Assembly (NCBI GenBank): GCA_013373105.1
Contig: JABXIJ010000014.1
Location: forward strand, 1 to 64,000
From: Flavobacteriaceae bacterium
GTDB taxonomy: Bacteria; Bacteroidota; Bacteroidia; Flavobacteriales; Flavobacteriaceae
Length of the DNA: 64,000 bases
Reading direction: 5' to 3'
Below the pieces are notes generated by a model. It was not told the DNA's origin and ran no database searches. It saw nothing but the letters and a program-made list of their open reading frames with translations. A program made the translations under genes and the position numbers. Shown here piece after piece: positions 1 to 7,896 of this stretch (position 1 is its first letter; each line of letters opens with the position of its first letter).

Positions 1-458
1 ACCTGAGTTACAAATTCATTATAGGCAGCTATAATATCATTTTCGTTAATAACAGGCTCAACAGAAAATTTCTTTAATGACGCTGCTTCTTCTTTAGTTA
101 AATTAAATGTTTTTTGTAAGCCTAAAGTATCTTTTTGCTTAACTAAATCATTATAGAATTGCACGTTAGTATACAACTGCATAACGCTTTTAAAGTTTGG
201 CTCTACTAATAAATCTGAAGCATATTGAGTTGGTGTATTAAATTGTAAATATGCACCTATAGCAGCTCCTAAAATGGTAGCAACACTAATTTTAATAATA
301 TTCTGTTTTATAAAAATTAAAAAGGTGATGATAAAATGAAAAATCCCTTTAAAAATATTTGCAATAAAATTGAAAAGATTAGAAAACCCTTTACCTATAA
401 TTTTAAATAAAGATCCTAAATCTATTTCTTCTTCTTGGTTAGTTTTATTTGTAGACAT
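1..458 (-). CDS. Wzz-like chain-length/membrane protein (3' end cut by window edge)
   Basis: Partial gene reading off the left edge; 152 codons are visible from an ATG at 458. The N-terminus is acidic (TNQEEEIDLGSLFK), followed by hydrophobic stretches at about residues 26-47 and 50-66, then a soluble part beginning with TPTQYASDLLVEPNF. This layout (short cytoplasmic tail, membrane segment, periplasmic start with a YxSxxLVEPN-type motif) resembles Wzz/chain-length-determinant proteins of polysaccharide export. It starts 22 nt after the stop of the DUF6909-like gene on the same strand, so the two are probably co-transcribed. The function is inferred from layout only, and the missing C-terminus would decide it. 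Confidence 0.6.
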   Translation of the reverse strand, partial: MSTNKTNQEEEIDLGSLFKIIGKGFSNLFNFIANIFKGIFHFIITFLIFIKQNIIKISVATILGAAIGAYLQFNTPTQYASDLLVEPNFKSVMQLYTNVQFYNDLVKQKDTLGLQKTFNLTKEEAASLKKFSVEPVINENDIIAAYNEFVTQ

Positions 459-480
459 TATGTAGTTAGTTTTTTTTCTG

Positions 481-2163
481 TTAATTTGAAAAAATCTGTT
501 CTAATATTCTTTTGGTAATGGCATATGTAGGAGTAACTCCTGTCATTCCTAAACCACCAGAAGCTAAAGTTGCTCCAGTTTCTAAAGGATTATCTGACGC
601 ATAATAAGCATACCTTACTTTTACATCTTTAGAAATATTACCTCTTATTTTTGATGCAGATTGTATTGCTTTTTGATAATGTGCACCTTCCATTTCTAAA
701 CCAATTACATTCCAGGTGGATTTATGAAAAAACTTTAATAAATCTTTGTTCTGTAATGAGGTTCCTAAAACTGAAATCATTGAACCATCAAAAACTTGTA
801 CTCCAAAACCTTCTAAATCTTGTTTAGTTAATTCATTTTCAAACGGATAGTTATCTGCTGTACCTTCAAAAATATGAGCACTTGGTATCATAATATCACC
901 TTTACCTCCTTCTAGAATTCCAGCTTTTCCCATAATTGAAATTGACTGTACATCAAAATGACTCTTTCCATTTTTACTTTTATATGGTTTTAGCAATTCA
1001 TCCATAGTTTCGTAAGCTTGCTCACCAAATGCATAATCCATTACCAAAATAATTGGCAATTTGTCATTTGCTAACTTATCTTTCAACGAAAAATTATCAA
1101 AATTTATTTTGCTAGTGTCAATTATTTGAACGTCTATATTAGTTCCTGACTTATCTTTTAAATAAATTAAACCATTTTTTTGAGCAAAATCTTTTACCTG
1201 ATTTTGTAGTGGTTTACTATTTGCATTACTTAAAAGTTGAAACAATTCAAACTCTTTTCTTGACGAAGATTCTTTTGGCAATGCTTTTTTAGCATAAATA
1301 GAATTCATTACACTGTGCATATTTGCACTAATAATATGAATGGGTCTATGTAATAATTTATTTTGTTCTAAGACATTTTTTATATCATTTGCCCAAATTT
1401 CTCCATAAATATGATGCCCAATTTGTTCTACCAAAACAGAACTAAAGGTAATTGTTCTTTTTCTTCCTTTTACTACTTCTTGTATTGCTAAATTACCTAG
1501 CCAATAAATAAGATTAAAAAATTTATGTGGATTTTCTTCGGTTGATAATGCTTTATAGGTAGCTAAAACATCGTCAAAAGTTCTTCCTAAAATATTACCT
1601 AAATGAACTATAACTACCTCTTTATCCTTATCGTTTATCTGTTTATTATGCAAAACAATATCTTCTAAATGAAGCCATTCTCTTGTAAATTTTGCACCAT
1701 CATTTAAAGTAACTCTATCTTGTATTTTATGAGATTCTATGAATAAAAAAGTAAGATGTGTAAGAATATCATAGATTTCAGATCTTCCTCTGGTTATCTC
1801 TATATTCATTTGATCTTTATCTATTCTATAGCAATTTCTTCTTCTTTTTAATGGAATTATTGGTTTAAAATGAGAGTTTTTATACCCTTCATCTGCAGTT
1901 AAGTTTATATACTTACATTCTTCAATACCTTCTGGTAATCGTTCAATTACATATACCAAACCATTAAGTTCTACTTTACTTTCTGCAATAGATCCATAAA
2001 TTTCTGGTCTTAATAGTAGTAAAGACTTTCGCAAAGTTTCACCAGAAATTCCCATAGGTTTGTAAAAACCTCTACTGAACAAATGTCGCATTGAAATGTA
2101 TAATTTTTCAATTGCATTTGTAGACTCTTGGGCTCTAGTTCTATCTGTACTTGTTTGGCTCAT
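481..2163 (-). CDS. DUF6909-like protein with a nucleoside-phosphorylase-like C-terminal domain
   Basis: 560 aa, cytoplasmic, no signal peptide. I recall this as the flavobacterial DUF6909 family; that name is from memory. The last 190 or so residues look like the PNP/UDP phosphorylase fold: LPIILVMDYAFGEQAYE, a SISIMGKAGILEG segment, VIGLEMEGAHYQKAI (compare the MEGA motif that binds ribose in PNPs) and YYASDNPLETG near the C-terminus (SD is typical of the catalytic loop). The N-terminal 350 residues are helical and unassigned. A -7 box lies 16 nt upstream inside the end of the protease gene. It is followed by the Wzz-like gene. Whether it has phosphorylase activity is unknown. Confidence 0.8.
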   Translation of the reverse strand: MSQTSTDRTRAQESTNAIEKLYISMRHLFSRGFYKPMGISGETLRKSLLLLRPEIYGSIAESKVELNGLVYVIERLPEGIEECKYINLTADEGYKNSHFKPIIPLKRRRNCYRIDKDQMNIEITRGRSEIYDILTHLTFLFIESHKIQDRVTLNDGAKFTREWLHLEDIVLHNKQINDKDKEVVIVHLGNILGRTFDDVLATYKALSTEENPHKFFNLIYWLGNLAIQEVVKGRKRTITFSSVLVEQIGHHIYGEIWANDIKNVLEQNKLLHRPIHIISANMHSVMNSIYAKKALPKESSSRKEFELFQLLSNANSKPLQNQVKDFAQKNGLIYLKDKSGTNIDVQIIDTSKINFDNFSLKDKLANDKLPIILVMDYAFGEQAYETMDELLKPYKSKNGKSHFDVQSISIMGKAGILEGGKGDIMIPSAHIFEGTADNYPFENELTKQDLEGFGVQVFDGSMISVLGTSLQNKDLLKFFHKSTWNVIGLEMEGAHYQKAIQSASKIRGNISKDVKVRYAYYASDNPLETGATLASGGLGMTGVTPTYAITKRILEQIFSN

Positions 2164-2179
2164 GATTAAGGTTGATAGA

Positions 2180-2187
2180 CAAATATA
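2180..2187 (-). promoter_or_regulatory. -7 box for the DUF6909-like gene
   Basis: TATATTTG on the minus strand matches the Bacteroidota -7 consensus TAnnTTTG, 16 nt from the ATG at 2163. No clear TTTG is seen at -33, so it is only half of a promoter. Confidence 0.4.
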
Positions 2188-2190
2188 AAA

Positions 2191-3825
2191 CTATTTACCT
2201 GATAAAATTTTATTGTATTGGTCTTTATTATTTAATAAGTCAACTGCTTTTAAAATGGTATTATCATATTTTAAGTTATAACTATACACACCTCTCTTAT
2301 AGAAATATTTTAGAAGAATTTCATTCTCAATTTCTTTAGTGATGATTTCCTCATTTTCTGAAATTTCATCAATCTTTTTCTCAAATAAAACTTCTTCTAT
2401 TTTCTTTTGTTCTTTTGAAAGGTTGTTCTTATCAATTGCTTTAAAAGCTTGGTTAAAAAGTTGTTCTTGTTCTGTTATAAATGATGTATCTGACTTTAAG
2501 AAATTTTTAAAATCATTAAAAGTATTATTAGCTAATTTAAAATATTCTATATCGCTAACATTTTGATTATCATAATAATATTGAACAGCAAAATTAAATA
2601 AGGCTTTAGAATCTAATAACTTTTCTGTGTATTGCGTTTTTTTAGTTTCAAAAATTTCAATGTCGGGTTTTATGCCTCCACCATCATAAACTTTTCTTCC
2701 ATTTTTAGTGCTAAATTCATTAATTCCACTATCTGAAAATTTTGGAACTTCTCCTGTTTTATCATCTCTATTAGTGTAATCTAGCTCTTGTATACATCTA
2801 CCACTAGGTGTATAATATTTAGAAATTGTTAATTTTAATTGAGTACCATAAGTAAGTTCTTTTTGGCGCTGAACTAATCCTTTTCCAAAAGAACGTTCAC
2901 CCATTATAACAGCTCTATCATAGTCTTGTAAGGACCCAGATACTATTTCAGAAGCAGAAGCAGATCTTCCATTAATTAAAACTACAATTGGTATTTCTAG
3001 ATCTAAAGGATTATTTGTTCCTTTGTATGTATTACTCCATTTTTTAATTTTAGCTTTTGTTGTTACAATAGTTTTGCCTTTAGGTATAAAAAAGTTTGAA
3101 ATATTAATAGCTTCTAATAAAGAACCTCCAGGATTCGCTCTTAAATCAAAAATCAACTTTTGCATGCCTTTCTCTTTAAGTTTATTAAACACTTTTTTGA
3201 CCTCAGATGATGCTTTTTCATTAAATCTTGTTAAAATAATGTAACCTGTATCTTCTGTTATCATTTCTGAATATGGCACAGGGTTTACTTCTATCTTTTC
3301 TCTTGTAATTTCTTTTTTTAAGATTTTTCCTTGTCTTTCTATCTCTACATTAAATTTACTATTTGGTGTTCCTTTTAAATACATAGATAGTTGATCTCTT
3401 TCCATATTTTTAAGAGATTGCCCCTCTATAGAAACAATTACATCTCCAGCTTTTAAATCGGCTTTGTCAGCAGCATAGCCTTCATATATTTCTCTAAGTT
3501 GAATACCATTTTCTGTATAATAAACAGCTACCCCTATACCACCATACTCTCCTTCTCTTCTTATTCTAGCATCTTCTACATCTTGTTCGTTATAAAAATT
3601 GGTATAGGGATCTAAATCTTTCAAGGTGTTTTTAATTACCTTATCTGTTAAATCAGCAGGATTTATCTCATCTACATAATACATGTTTAACTCTTTAAAT
3701 AAAGAATTATAAATTTCTATTTGTTTTGCAACTTCAAAGAAGTTTGACTTAAAAGAATAGAATAAAAAAATAGTCGCAACTAATGCTACAACGCCTAATT
3801 TTTTCGATTTATTTAGCTTCATCAT
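2191..3825 (-). CDS. S41 family C-terminal processing peptidase
   Basis: About 544 aa. The start is taken at the MMKLNKSKK methionines (3825 or 3822), because the open frame further upstream runs through rnpA. A single N-terminal membrane segment (about residues 10-25) anchors it, facing the periplasm. A PDZ domain (around GGIGVAVYYTENGIQLREIY) is followed by the S41 protease core with NGRSASASEIVSGS (catalytic Ser) and GERSFGKGLVQ (catalytic Lys), giving a Ser/Lys dyad. Family members trim C-termini of periplasmic and outer-membrane proteins; the substrate here is unknown. It overlaps the 3' end of rnpA by 14-17 nt, a pairing I associate with Flavobacteriaceae. Confidence 0.9.
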   Translation of the reverse strand: MMKLNKSKKLGVVALVATIFLFYSFKSNFFEVAKQIEIYNSLFKELNMYYVDEINPADLTDKVIKNTLKDLDPYTNFYNEQDVEDARIRREGEYGGIGVAVYYTENGIQLREIYEGYAADKADLKAGDVIVSIEGQSLKNMERDQLSMYLKGTPNSKFNVEIERQGKILKKEITREKIEVNPVPYSEMITEDTGYIILTRFNEKASSEVKKVFNKLKEKGMQKLIFDLRANPGGSLLEAINISNFFIPKGKTIVTTKAKIKKWSNTYKGTNNPLDLEIPIVVLINGRSASASEIVSGSLQDYDRAVIMGERSFGKGLVQRQKELTYGTQLKLTISKYYTPSGRCIQELDYTNRDDKTGEVPKFSDSGINEFSTKNGRKVYDGGGIKPDIEIFETKKTQYTEKLLDSKALFNFAVQYYYDNQNVSDIEYFKLANNTFNDFKNFLKSDTSFITEQEQLFNQAFKAIDKNNLSKEQKKIEEVLFEKKIDEISENEEIITKEIENEILLKYFYKRGVYSYNLKYDNTILKAVDLLNNKDQYNKILSGK

Positions 3826-4204
3826 TTGAGTTTTTATTTGATTTTTCAATAAATAATTGAAGTAGGTTTTGCATTTTATGATACAAATCTTCATAAGGAA
3901 TTTCCTCCTTACCAATATACGAAATCATAAAAACATAAGGTTCACTAAGGTTATTATACACAATATCTTTTTGTAAACGATACGTTTCTCGCAAAACCCT
4001 TTTAATTCGATTTCTACGAACTGCTAATTTGAAGTTACGTTTGGAAACAGAAAAACCAACTTGACATGGAAAACTCGAATTATGTTGAGTTTGTAAAAAA
4101 ATCATTCGTAAAGGAAAATCCTTTACAGAATCTCCTTTTTTATAAAGTTCTTGAATTAACTTTTTGCTTTTAAGTTTCTCTTGTTTACCTAAACTAAACT
4201 TCAT
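3809..4204 (-). CDS. rnpA: Ribonuclease P protein component
   Basis: 131 aa, highly basic. This is the protein subunit of RNase P, which with the M1-type RNA removes tRNA 5' leaders. The family signature is seen as VRRNRIKRVLRETYR at about residues 61-75, with GFSVSKRNFKLA before it. The ATG at 4204 lies only 4 nt beyond a -7 box (4209-4216). rpmH, the usual neighbour in many bacteria, is not here; the downstream partner is the S41 protease gene, which it overlaps. Confidence 0.93.
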   Translation of the reverse strand: MKFSLGKQEKLKSKKLIQELYKKGDSVKDFPLRMIFLQTQHNSSFPCQVGFSVSKRNFKLAVRRNRIKRVLRETYRLQKDIVYNNLSEPYVFMISYIGKEEIPYEDLYHKMQNLLQLFIEKSNKNSNDEAK

Positions 4205-4208
4205 ATAA

Positions 4209-4216
4209 CAAACATA
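4209..4216 (-). promoter_or_regulatory. -7 box directly before rnpA
   Basis: TATGTTTG on the minus strand fits TAnnTTTG and ends 4 nt before the rnpA ATG. If used, transcription would begin at or next to the start codon. The -33 region is only a weak match (CTTT). Confidence 0.4.
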
Positions 4217-4304
4217 ACTGAAAACAATAACTTTTTAAAGTATTAACATCTTGAACTTTAAAAAAACCTTATTTTTAACAAGAATTTTAAACCTAAAATT
4301 TTTA

Positions 4305-5483
4305 ATGAAACCAGATTTATTTCAAGCGCCAGATTATTATAATTTAGATGATTTATTAACTGAAGAGCACAAATTAGTTAGATCTTCTGCACGTGATTGG
4401 GTTAAAAGAGATGTTTCTCCAATTATAGAAGAGTATGCACAGAAAGCAGAATTCCCAACTCAAATTATAAAAGGGTTATCTGAAATTGGTGCATTTGGAC
4501 CTTATATTCCAGAAGAATATGGTGGTGCAGGCCTAGATCAAATTTCATATGGCTTAATTATGCAAGAAATAGAACGTGGTGATTCTGGAGTTCGTTCTAC
4601 TGCCTCTGTACAATCTTCATTAGTAATGTATCCTATTTATAAATATGGTACAGAACAGCAACGTAAAAAATATTTACCAAAACTAGCTTCTGGAGAATGG
4701 ATGGGTTGTTTTGGGTTAACAGAACCAAACCATGGCTCTAATCCTGGTGGTATGGAAACAAATTTTAAAGATAAAGGAGACCACTATCTTTTAAATGGAG
4801 CTAAAATGTGGATTTCTAATGCACCCTTTGCACAAGTTGCAGTTGTATGGGCAAAAGACGAATCTGGAAGAATTCATGGTTTAATTGTAGAACGTGGTAT
4901 GGAAGGATTTTCTACACCAGAAACACATAATAAATGGTCTTTACGTGCATCAGCCACAGGAGAATTAATTTTTGATAATGTAAAAGTGCCAAAAGAAAAC
5001 TTATTGCCTAATAAATCTGGTTTAGGAGCTCCTTTAGGTTGTTTAGATTCTGCACGTTATGGTATTTCTTGGGGTGCAATTGGTGCTGCTATGGATTGTT
5101 ATGATACTGCCTTACGCTATGTAAAAGAACGCGAACAATTTGGAAAGCCAATTGGTCAATTTCAATTACAACAAAAGAAGTTAGCTGAAATGATAACAGA
5201 AATTACTAAAGCGCAATTATTAGCTTGGAGATTGGGAACTTTAAAAAATGAAGACAGAGCTAGTTCTGCACAAATATCTATGGCTAAAAGAAATAATGTA
5301 GAAATGGCAATTAAAATTGCTAGAGAAGCTAGGCAAATGTTAGGAGGTATGGGTATTACAGGTGAATATTCTATAATGCGTCATATGATGAATTTAGAAA
5401 GTGTAATTACTTATGAAGGTACTCACGACATTCATTTATTAATAACTGGTTTAGATGTAACAGGGTTAAATGCTTTTAAATAA
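4305..5483 (+). CDS. gcdH: Glutaryl-CoA dehydrogenase-type acyl-CoA dehydrogenase
   Basis: 392 aa from the ATG at 4305; the frame is open 18 codons further upstream (non-ATG start at 4251), but MKPDLFQAPDYYNL is the natural N-terminus. A FAD flavoenzyme that oxidises glutaryl-CoA and decarboxylates it to crotonyl-CoA in lysine/tryptophan breakdown. It follows the GcdH subgroup closely: RSTASVQSSLVM near the acyl pocket, CFGLTEPNHGSNPGGMET, SLRASATGELIFDNV, and the catalytic base in YEGTHDIH (Glu at about 371). It stands alone, divergent from rnpA and facing the small Cys-rich gene. Other short-chain acyl-CoA dehydrogenases are possible but fit less well. Confidence 0.85.
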   Translation: MKPDLFQAPDYYNLDDLLTEEHKLVRSSARDWVKRDVSPIIEEYAQKAEFPTQIIKGLSEIGAFGPYIPEEYGGAGLDQISYGLIMQEIERGDSGVRSTASVQSSLVMYPIYKYGTEQQRKKYLPKLASGEWMGCFGLTEPNHGSNPGGMETNFKDKGDHYLLNGAKMWISNAPFAQVAVVWAKDESGRIHGLIVERGMEGFSTPETHNKWSLRASATGELIFDNVKVPKENLLPNKSGLGAPLGCLDSARYGISWGAIGAAMDCYDTALRYVKEREQFGKPIGQFQLQQKKLAEMITEITKAQLLAWRLGTLKNEDRASSAQISMAKRNNVEMAIKIAREARQMLGGMGITGEYSIMRHMMNLESVITYEGTHDIHLLITGLDVTGLNAFK

Positions 5484-5484
5484 T

Positions 5485-5661
5485 TTAAGAAGCTTTATTC
5501 AATAAAATATTTGGGCATCTTTTACAATTGATGCCTTTCTTTTTATACTTATTGCAGCACTTACTTTTAGGTTTCAAACAATTCACTGCACAAGAAATAT
5601 CGCAGTTATTTGATGTTGGTAATGACTTAACCTTAGTTGTATTTTGATAAAAAATAATCAT
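5485..5661 (-). CDS. Small Cys-rich protein (58 aa), unknown function
   Basis: 58 codons from an ATG at 5661 to a TAA at 5485. There are seven cysteines, at residues 20, 24, 28, 35, 36, 46 and 49, spaced C-x3-C-x3-C-x6-CC-x9-C-x2-C, in a Lys-rich context (CLKPKSKCCNKYKKKG, CKRCP). No signal peptide or membrane segment, so a cytoplasmic metal- or Fe-S-binding role is plausible, but I do not recognise the family. It starts 48 nt after the TPMT-family methyltransferase on the same strand and also has its own -7 box 7 nt upstream of the ATG. Its end comes 1 nt after the convergent gcdH stop. The cysteine pattern and promoter make it likely to be real. Confidence 0.65.
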   Translation of the reverse strand: MIIFYQNTTKVKSLPTSNNCDISCAVNCLKPKSKCCNKYKKKGINCKRCPNILLNKAS

Positions 5662-5668
5662 TGCACTG

Positions 5669-5676
5669 CAAAGATA
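5669..5676 (-). promoter_or_regulatory. -7 box directly before the Cys-rich gene
   Basis: TATCTTTG on the minus strand matches TAnnTTTG and ends 7 nt before the ATG at 5661. The -33 position holds only an AT-rich stretch. Confidence 0.4.
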
Positions 5677-5709
5677 ATTTTTTTATTTAGAATAAATAAA
5701 AATAATATT

Positions 5710-6300
5710 TTATTTTCTCAAGAAATTAATAAACAACTCTCTACCTTCTCTACTTTTTATAGAATTGTAGCATTTTTCAAAAACTAAAAACTCAAATAAA
5801 TCTTTAAAATAAATACTATATTCTTTTTTCGAGCCTCCAAAAGGTGGCCTATTATTGAATAAAGGTGCGTTAAAAAGCACACCTACTAATTTGCCATTTT
5901 CTCTTAATAGTTCATGTGCTTGTTCTGCATATTTTTGCCTTAATTTAGGATGAATAGCACAAAAGAATGTTTGTTCTATTATTAAATCAAATTGTAAAGT
6001 TATATCGAAAAAATTAGCCTTAATTAATTGGTTTGAAGGAAAATTTGGTACTCTAATTTTTATGTTTTGTAAAGCTGTGCTCGATAAATCTACCACAAAA
6101 ACATTCTTAAAACCAGCATTAAATAAGTATTCAGCTTCATAAGAATTACCTCCTCCTGGAATTAAAATTTTTAAATCTTTATTTTCTAGTTGATCAAAAT
6201 ACTGTTTTAAAGGTGTAGAAACTTCTCCTAAATCCCAACCAATATCGTTATTTTGGTATCTAGAATCCCAAGCTTTTGCAGATAAATCTAAATTAGACAT
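5710..6300 (-). CDS. TPMT-family SAM-dependent methyltransferase
   Basis: 196 aa. The thiopurine S-methyltransferase family moves a methyl group from SAM to thiol or related (S, Se, Te) groups. Seen: WDSRYQNNDIGWDLGEVS at the N-terminus, the SAM-binding ILIPGGGNSYEAEYL at about residues 45-59, VVDLSSTAL (acidic end of strand 2), and the family-specific FDLIIEQTFFCAIHP. The start overlaps the thioredoxin gene by 8 nt, so the two are translationally coupled. Together with the thioredoxin and the Cys-rich protein this suggests thiol chemistry, but the substrate cannot be read from the sequence. Confidence 0.87.
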   Translation of the reverse strand: MSNLDLSAKAWDSRYQNNDIGWDLGEVSTPLKQYFDQLENKDLKILIPGGGNSYEAEYLFNAGFKNVFVVDLSSTALQNIKIRVPNFPSNQLIKANFFDITLQFDLIIEQTFFCAIHPKLRQKYAEQAHELLRENGKLVGVLFNAPLFNNRPPFGGSKKEYSIYFKDLFEFLVFEKCYNSIKSREGRELFINFLRK

Positions 6301-6589
6301 TTAAAATTTTATGTTTTAAATCTGTTTTAGACAACATACCAGATTGTCTCCAAACTTGTTTTCCGTCTTTAAAAAGTATAAATGTTGGCACACCTCTTAC
6401 CTGAAATTTTTGAGCTATAGCTTGATTCTTATCAACATCAATTTTAATGATTTTTACCTCATCAGCTAATTCGTCTTTTACTTGTTTTAAAATGGGTGAC
6501 ATGGTTTGGCAAGGTCCACACCAAGTAGCAAAAAAATCTACCAATACTGGTTTTTTATCATTTATTATTTCAGAAAATTTACTCATCAT
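6293..6589 (-). CDS. trxA: Thioredoxin
   Basis: 98 aa, the single-domain thioredoxin length. Active site WCGPC with cysteines at residues 24 and 27, and the cis-proline motif RGVPTF. No signal peptide, so a cytoplasmic disulfide reductase. Two ATGs (6589, 6586) could start it. It begins 3 nt after the heme lipoprotein stop and overlaps the methyltransferase start, so it lies in the middle of a tight operon. The genome may hold other thioredoxins; this one looks dedicated to its neighbours. Confidence 0.9.
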   Translation of the reverse strand: MMSKFSEIINDKKPVLVDFFATWCGPCQTMSPILKQVKDELADEVKIIKIDVDKNQAIAQKFQVRGVPTFILFKDGKQVWRQSGMLSKTDLKHKILNV

Positions 6590-6592
6590 TCA

Positions 6593-7519
6593 TTATTTAA
6601 TAGTTACTTTCCAAGCTCCTCGAATTTGATTAATATCGTAGTCAATTGCCATGTCTTTTGGATATAACTCTTTAATTTTTTTATAGGTATCTTCTTTTAA
6701 CTCACCTCCAACTTTACCATGGCACTGAAGACATAAACCATTTGTTTTTATTGGAAAATATATATTTTCTCCATTTATGTTATTTACAATTATTGGCTTA
6801 GACTCTTTTTTATTTTTTATTGCCTCTTTAAATATTTTAATATAACCTTCTTCTTCTTTTGATGCCTTATTGAAGCTATTTCTATATTTATCAGATATTC
6901 TATTTATTGTTACATTATGATTTTTAGCGATACTATCTGTTAATTTTAAAGCTTTTAAATTACAAAACTCTATTGCATTAATAGTACCTTCTTTATTTAT
7001 TTTACCAATCAAATTTTGTGCTAAAAGACTTTGTGTTTCTGAAATATATGATTTTACCTTTTCAATTTTAGTTGTTTCATTTAATGGCTTTTTTTCTGTT
7101 TTTTTACTACTTCTTTTTTTATGTTCTCTTGGTCTTTTAAAGTCATTATAAAAAATATATTCTGCAATTAATTCAATTTCATTCTCAGCGTAAAATACTT
7201 TAGGCATAATACCAAATTTTTTAACTGCACCTGGCATTCTAATATTTTCTTCTTTTGGGTTTTCTATCCAAAACTTTACTCCATTAATAAAGTCTTCTTT
7301 TGTTGTTTGTTCATTTAAATAATGTTGTTTTATTGCAAACATGGGAGGTGCAATCCTATTACCATTAGCAGGTAAAGGATTATGACAAGTGTAGCATTTA
7401 GATGCTATTAATTTTTTGGCTTTACTGTATTCTTCACTTGCCAAATAAGCCTCCTTTTCTGATGTTTTATTACATGAGAAAAAAAGAACAGACATAATAA
7501 ATAAAAGTAGTATTCTCAT
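6593..7519 (-). CDS. Heme lipoprotein: cytochrome c domain fused to a DUF3365-type heme domain
   Basis: 308 aa. A lipoprotein signal ends at Cys16 (LFFSC), so it is exported and lipidated. Domain 1 (about 25-125) is a monoheme cytochrome c with CYTCH at residues 42-46 and candidate Met ligands at 95 and 105 (GIMPK). A Lys-rich linker (about 130-155) leads to domain 2 (about 155-308), which fits DUF3365: RISDKYRNSFNKAS and a second heme site CLQCH at 263-267. A diheme electron-transfer or redox-sensing role in the periplasm is inferred. It is first in a run with thioredoxin, the methyltransferase and perhaps the Cys-rich protein. Confidence 0.85.
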   Translation of the reverse strand: MRILLLFIMSVLFFSCNKTSEKEAYLASEEYSKAKKLIASKCYTCHNPLPANGNRIAPPMFAIKQHYLNEQTTKEDFINGVKFWIENPKEENIRMPGAVKKFGIMPKVFYAENEIELIAEYIFYNDFKRPREHKKRSSKKTEKKPLNETTKIEKVKSYISETQSLLAQNLIGKINKEGTINAIEFCNLKALKLTDSIAKNHNVTINRISDKYRNSFNKASKEEEGYIKIFKEAIKNKKESKPIIVNNINGENIYFPIKTNGLCLQCHGKVGGELKEDTYKKIKELYPKDMAIDYDINQIRGAWKVTIK

Positions 7520-7587
7520 AATAACTAGAAATATATTACAAATCTCGTTCTTTGTTTTTGAAGAATTTGTAACAAAAGTTACGATTA

Positions 7588-7613
7588 AAAATAGAGTATT
7601 AACACTCTATTTT
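7588..7613 (-). terminator. Intrinsic terminator after the small membrane protein genes
   Basis: Perfect 10-bp stem AAAATAGAGT/ACTCTATTTT with a 6-nt loop, followed on the minus strand by a T-rich tail. It lies 23 nt beyond the stop of the 44-aa gene, which supports that gene being transcribed. Confidence 0.6.
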
Positions 7614-7636
7614 ATGTAAAGCAATACTATTAAATA

Positions 7637-7771
7637 TTAACTTTTTGGCTTTTTATCGCTATTTATTAGGTTAAAAATTACAGCAATTAAAATAATTACA
7701 ACCAGAACAAAAAACCCAATCATAACTGTTCCATTTTCCCATGAAACAAGAGGTAAATTAAATAGACTCAT
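7637..7771 (-). CDS. Small membrane protein (44 aa), paralogue of the next upstream gene
   Basis: 44 codons from an ATG at 7771. One hydrophobic helix (about residues 17-35, IGFFVLVVIILIAVIF), an N-terminal amphipathic start MSLFNLPLVSWENG, and a polar, basic C-terminal tail SDKKPKS. It resembles the 42-aa protein encoded just upstream: 10 of the first 19 residues match without gaps (M, L3, N5, L6, L8, V9, S10, N13, I18, G19). A terminator follows 23 nt downstream. I do not recognise the family. Position after an RND efflux operon suggests, but does not show, an accessory role like that of AcrZ for AcrB. Confidence 0.6.
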   Translation of the reverse strand: MSLFNLPLVSWENGTVMIGFFVLVVIILIAVIFNLINSDKKPKS

Positions 7772-7896
7772 AACATTAAATTTTAGCTAAAGTAGCATTT
7801 GAAAGTTGATTTATTTATGATAAAAATCAGTTATAATACGAATTGTTAAAGTGCATTTTAACTATATCATTTGATTTTATAATCAATGTATAATGT

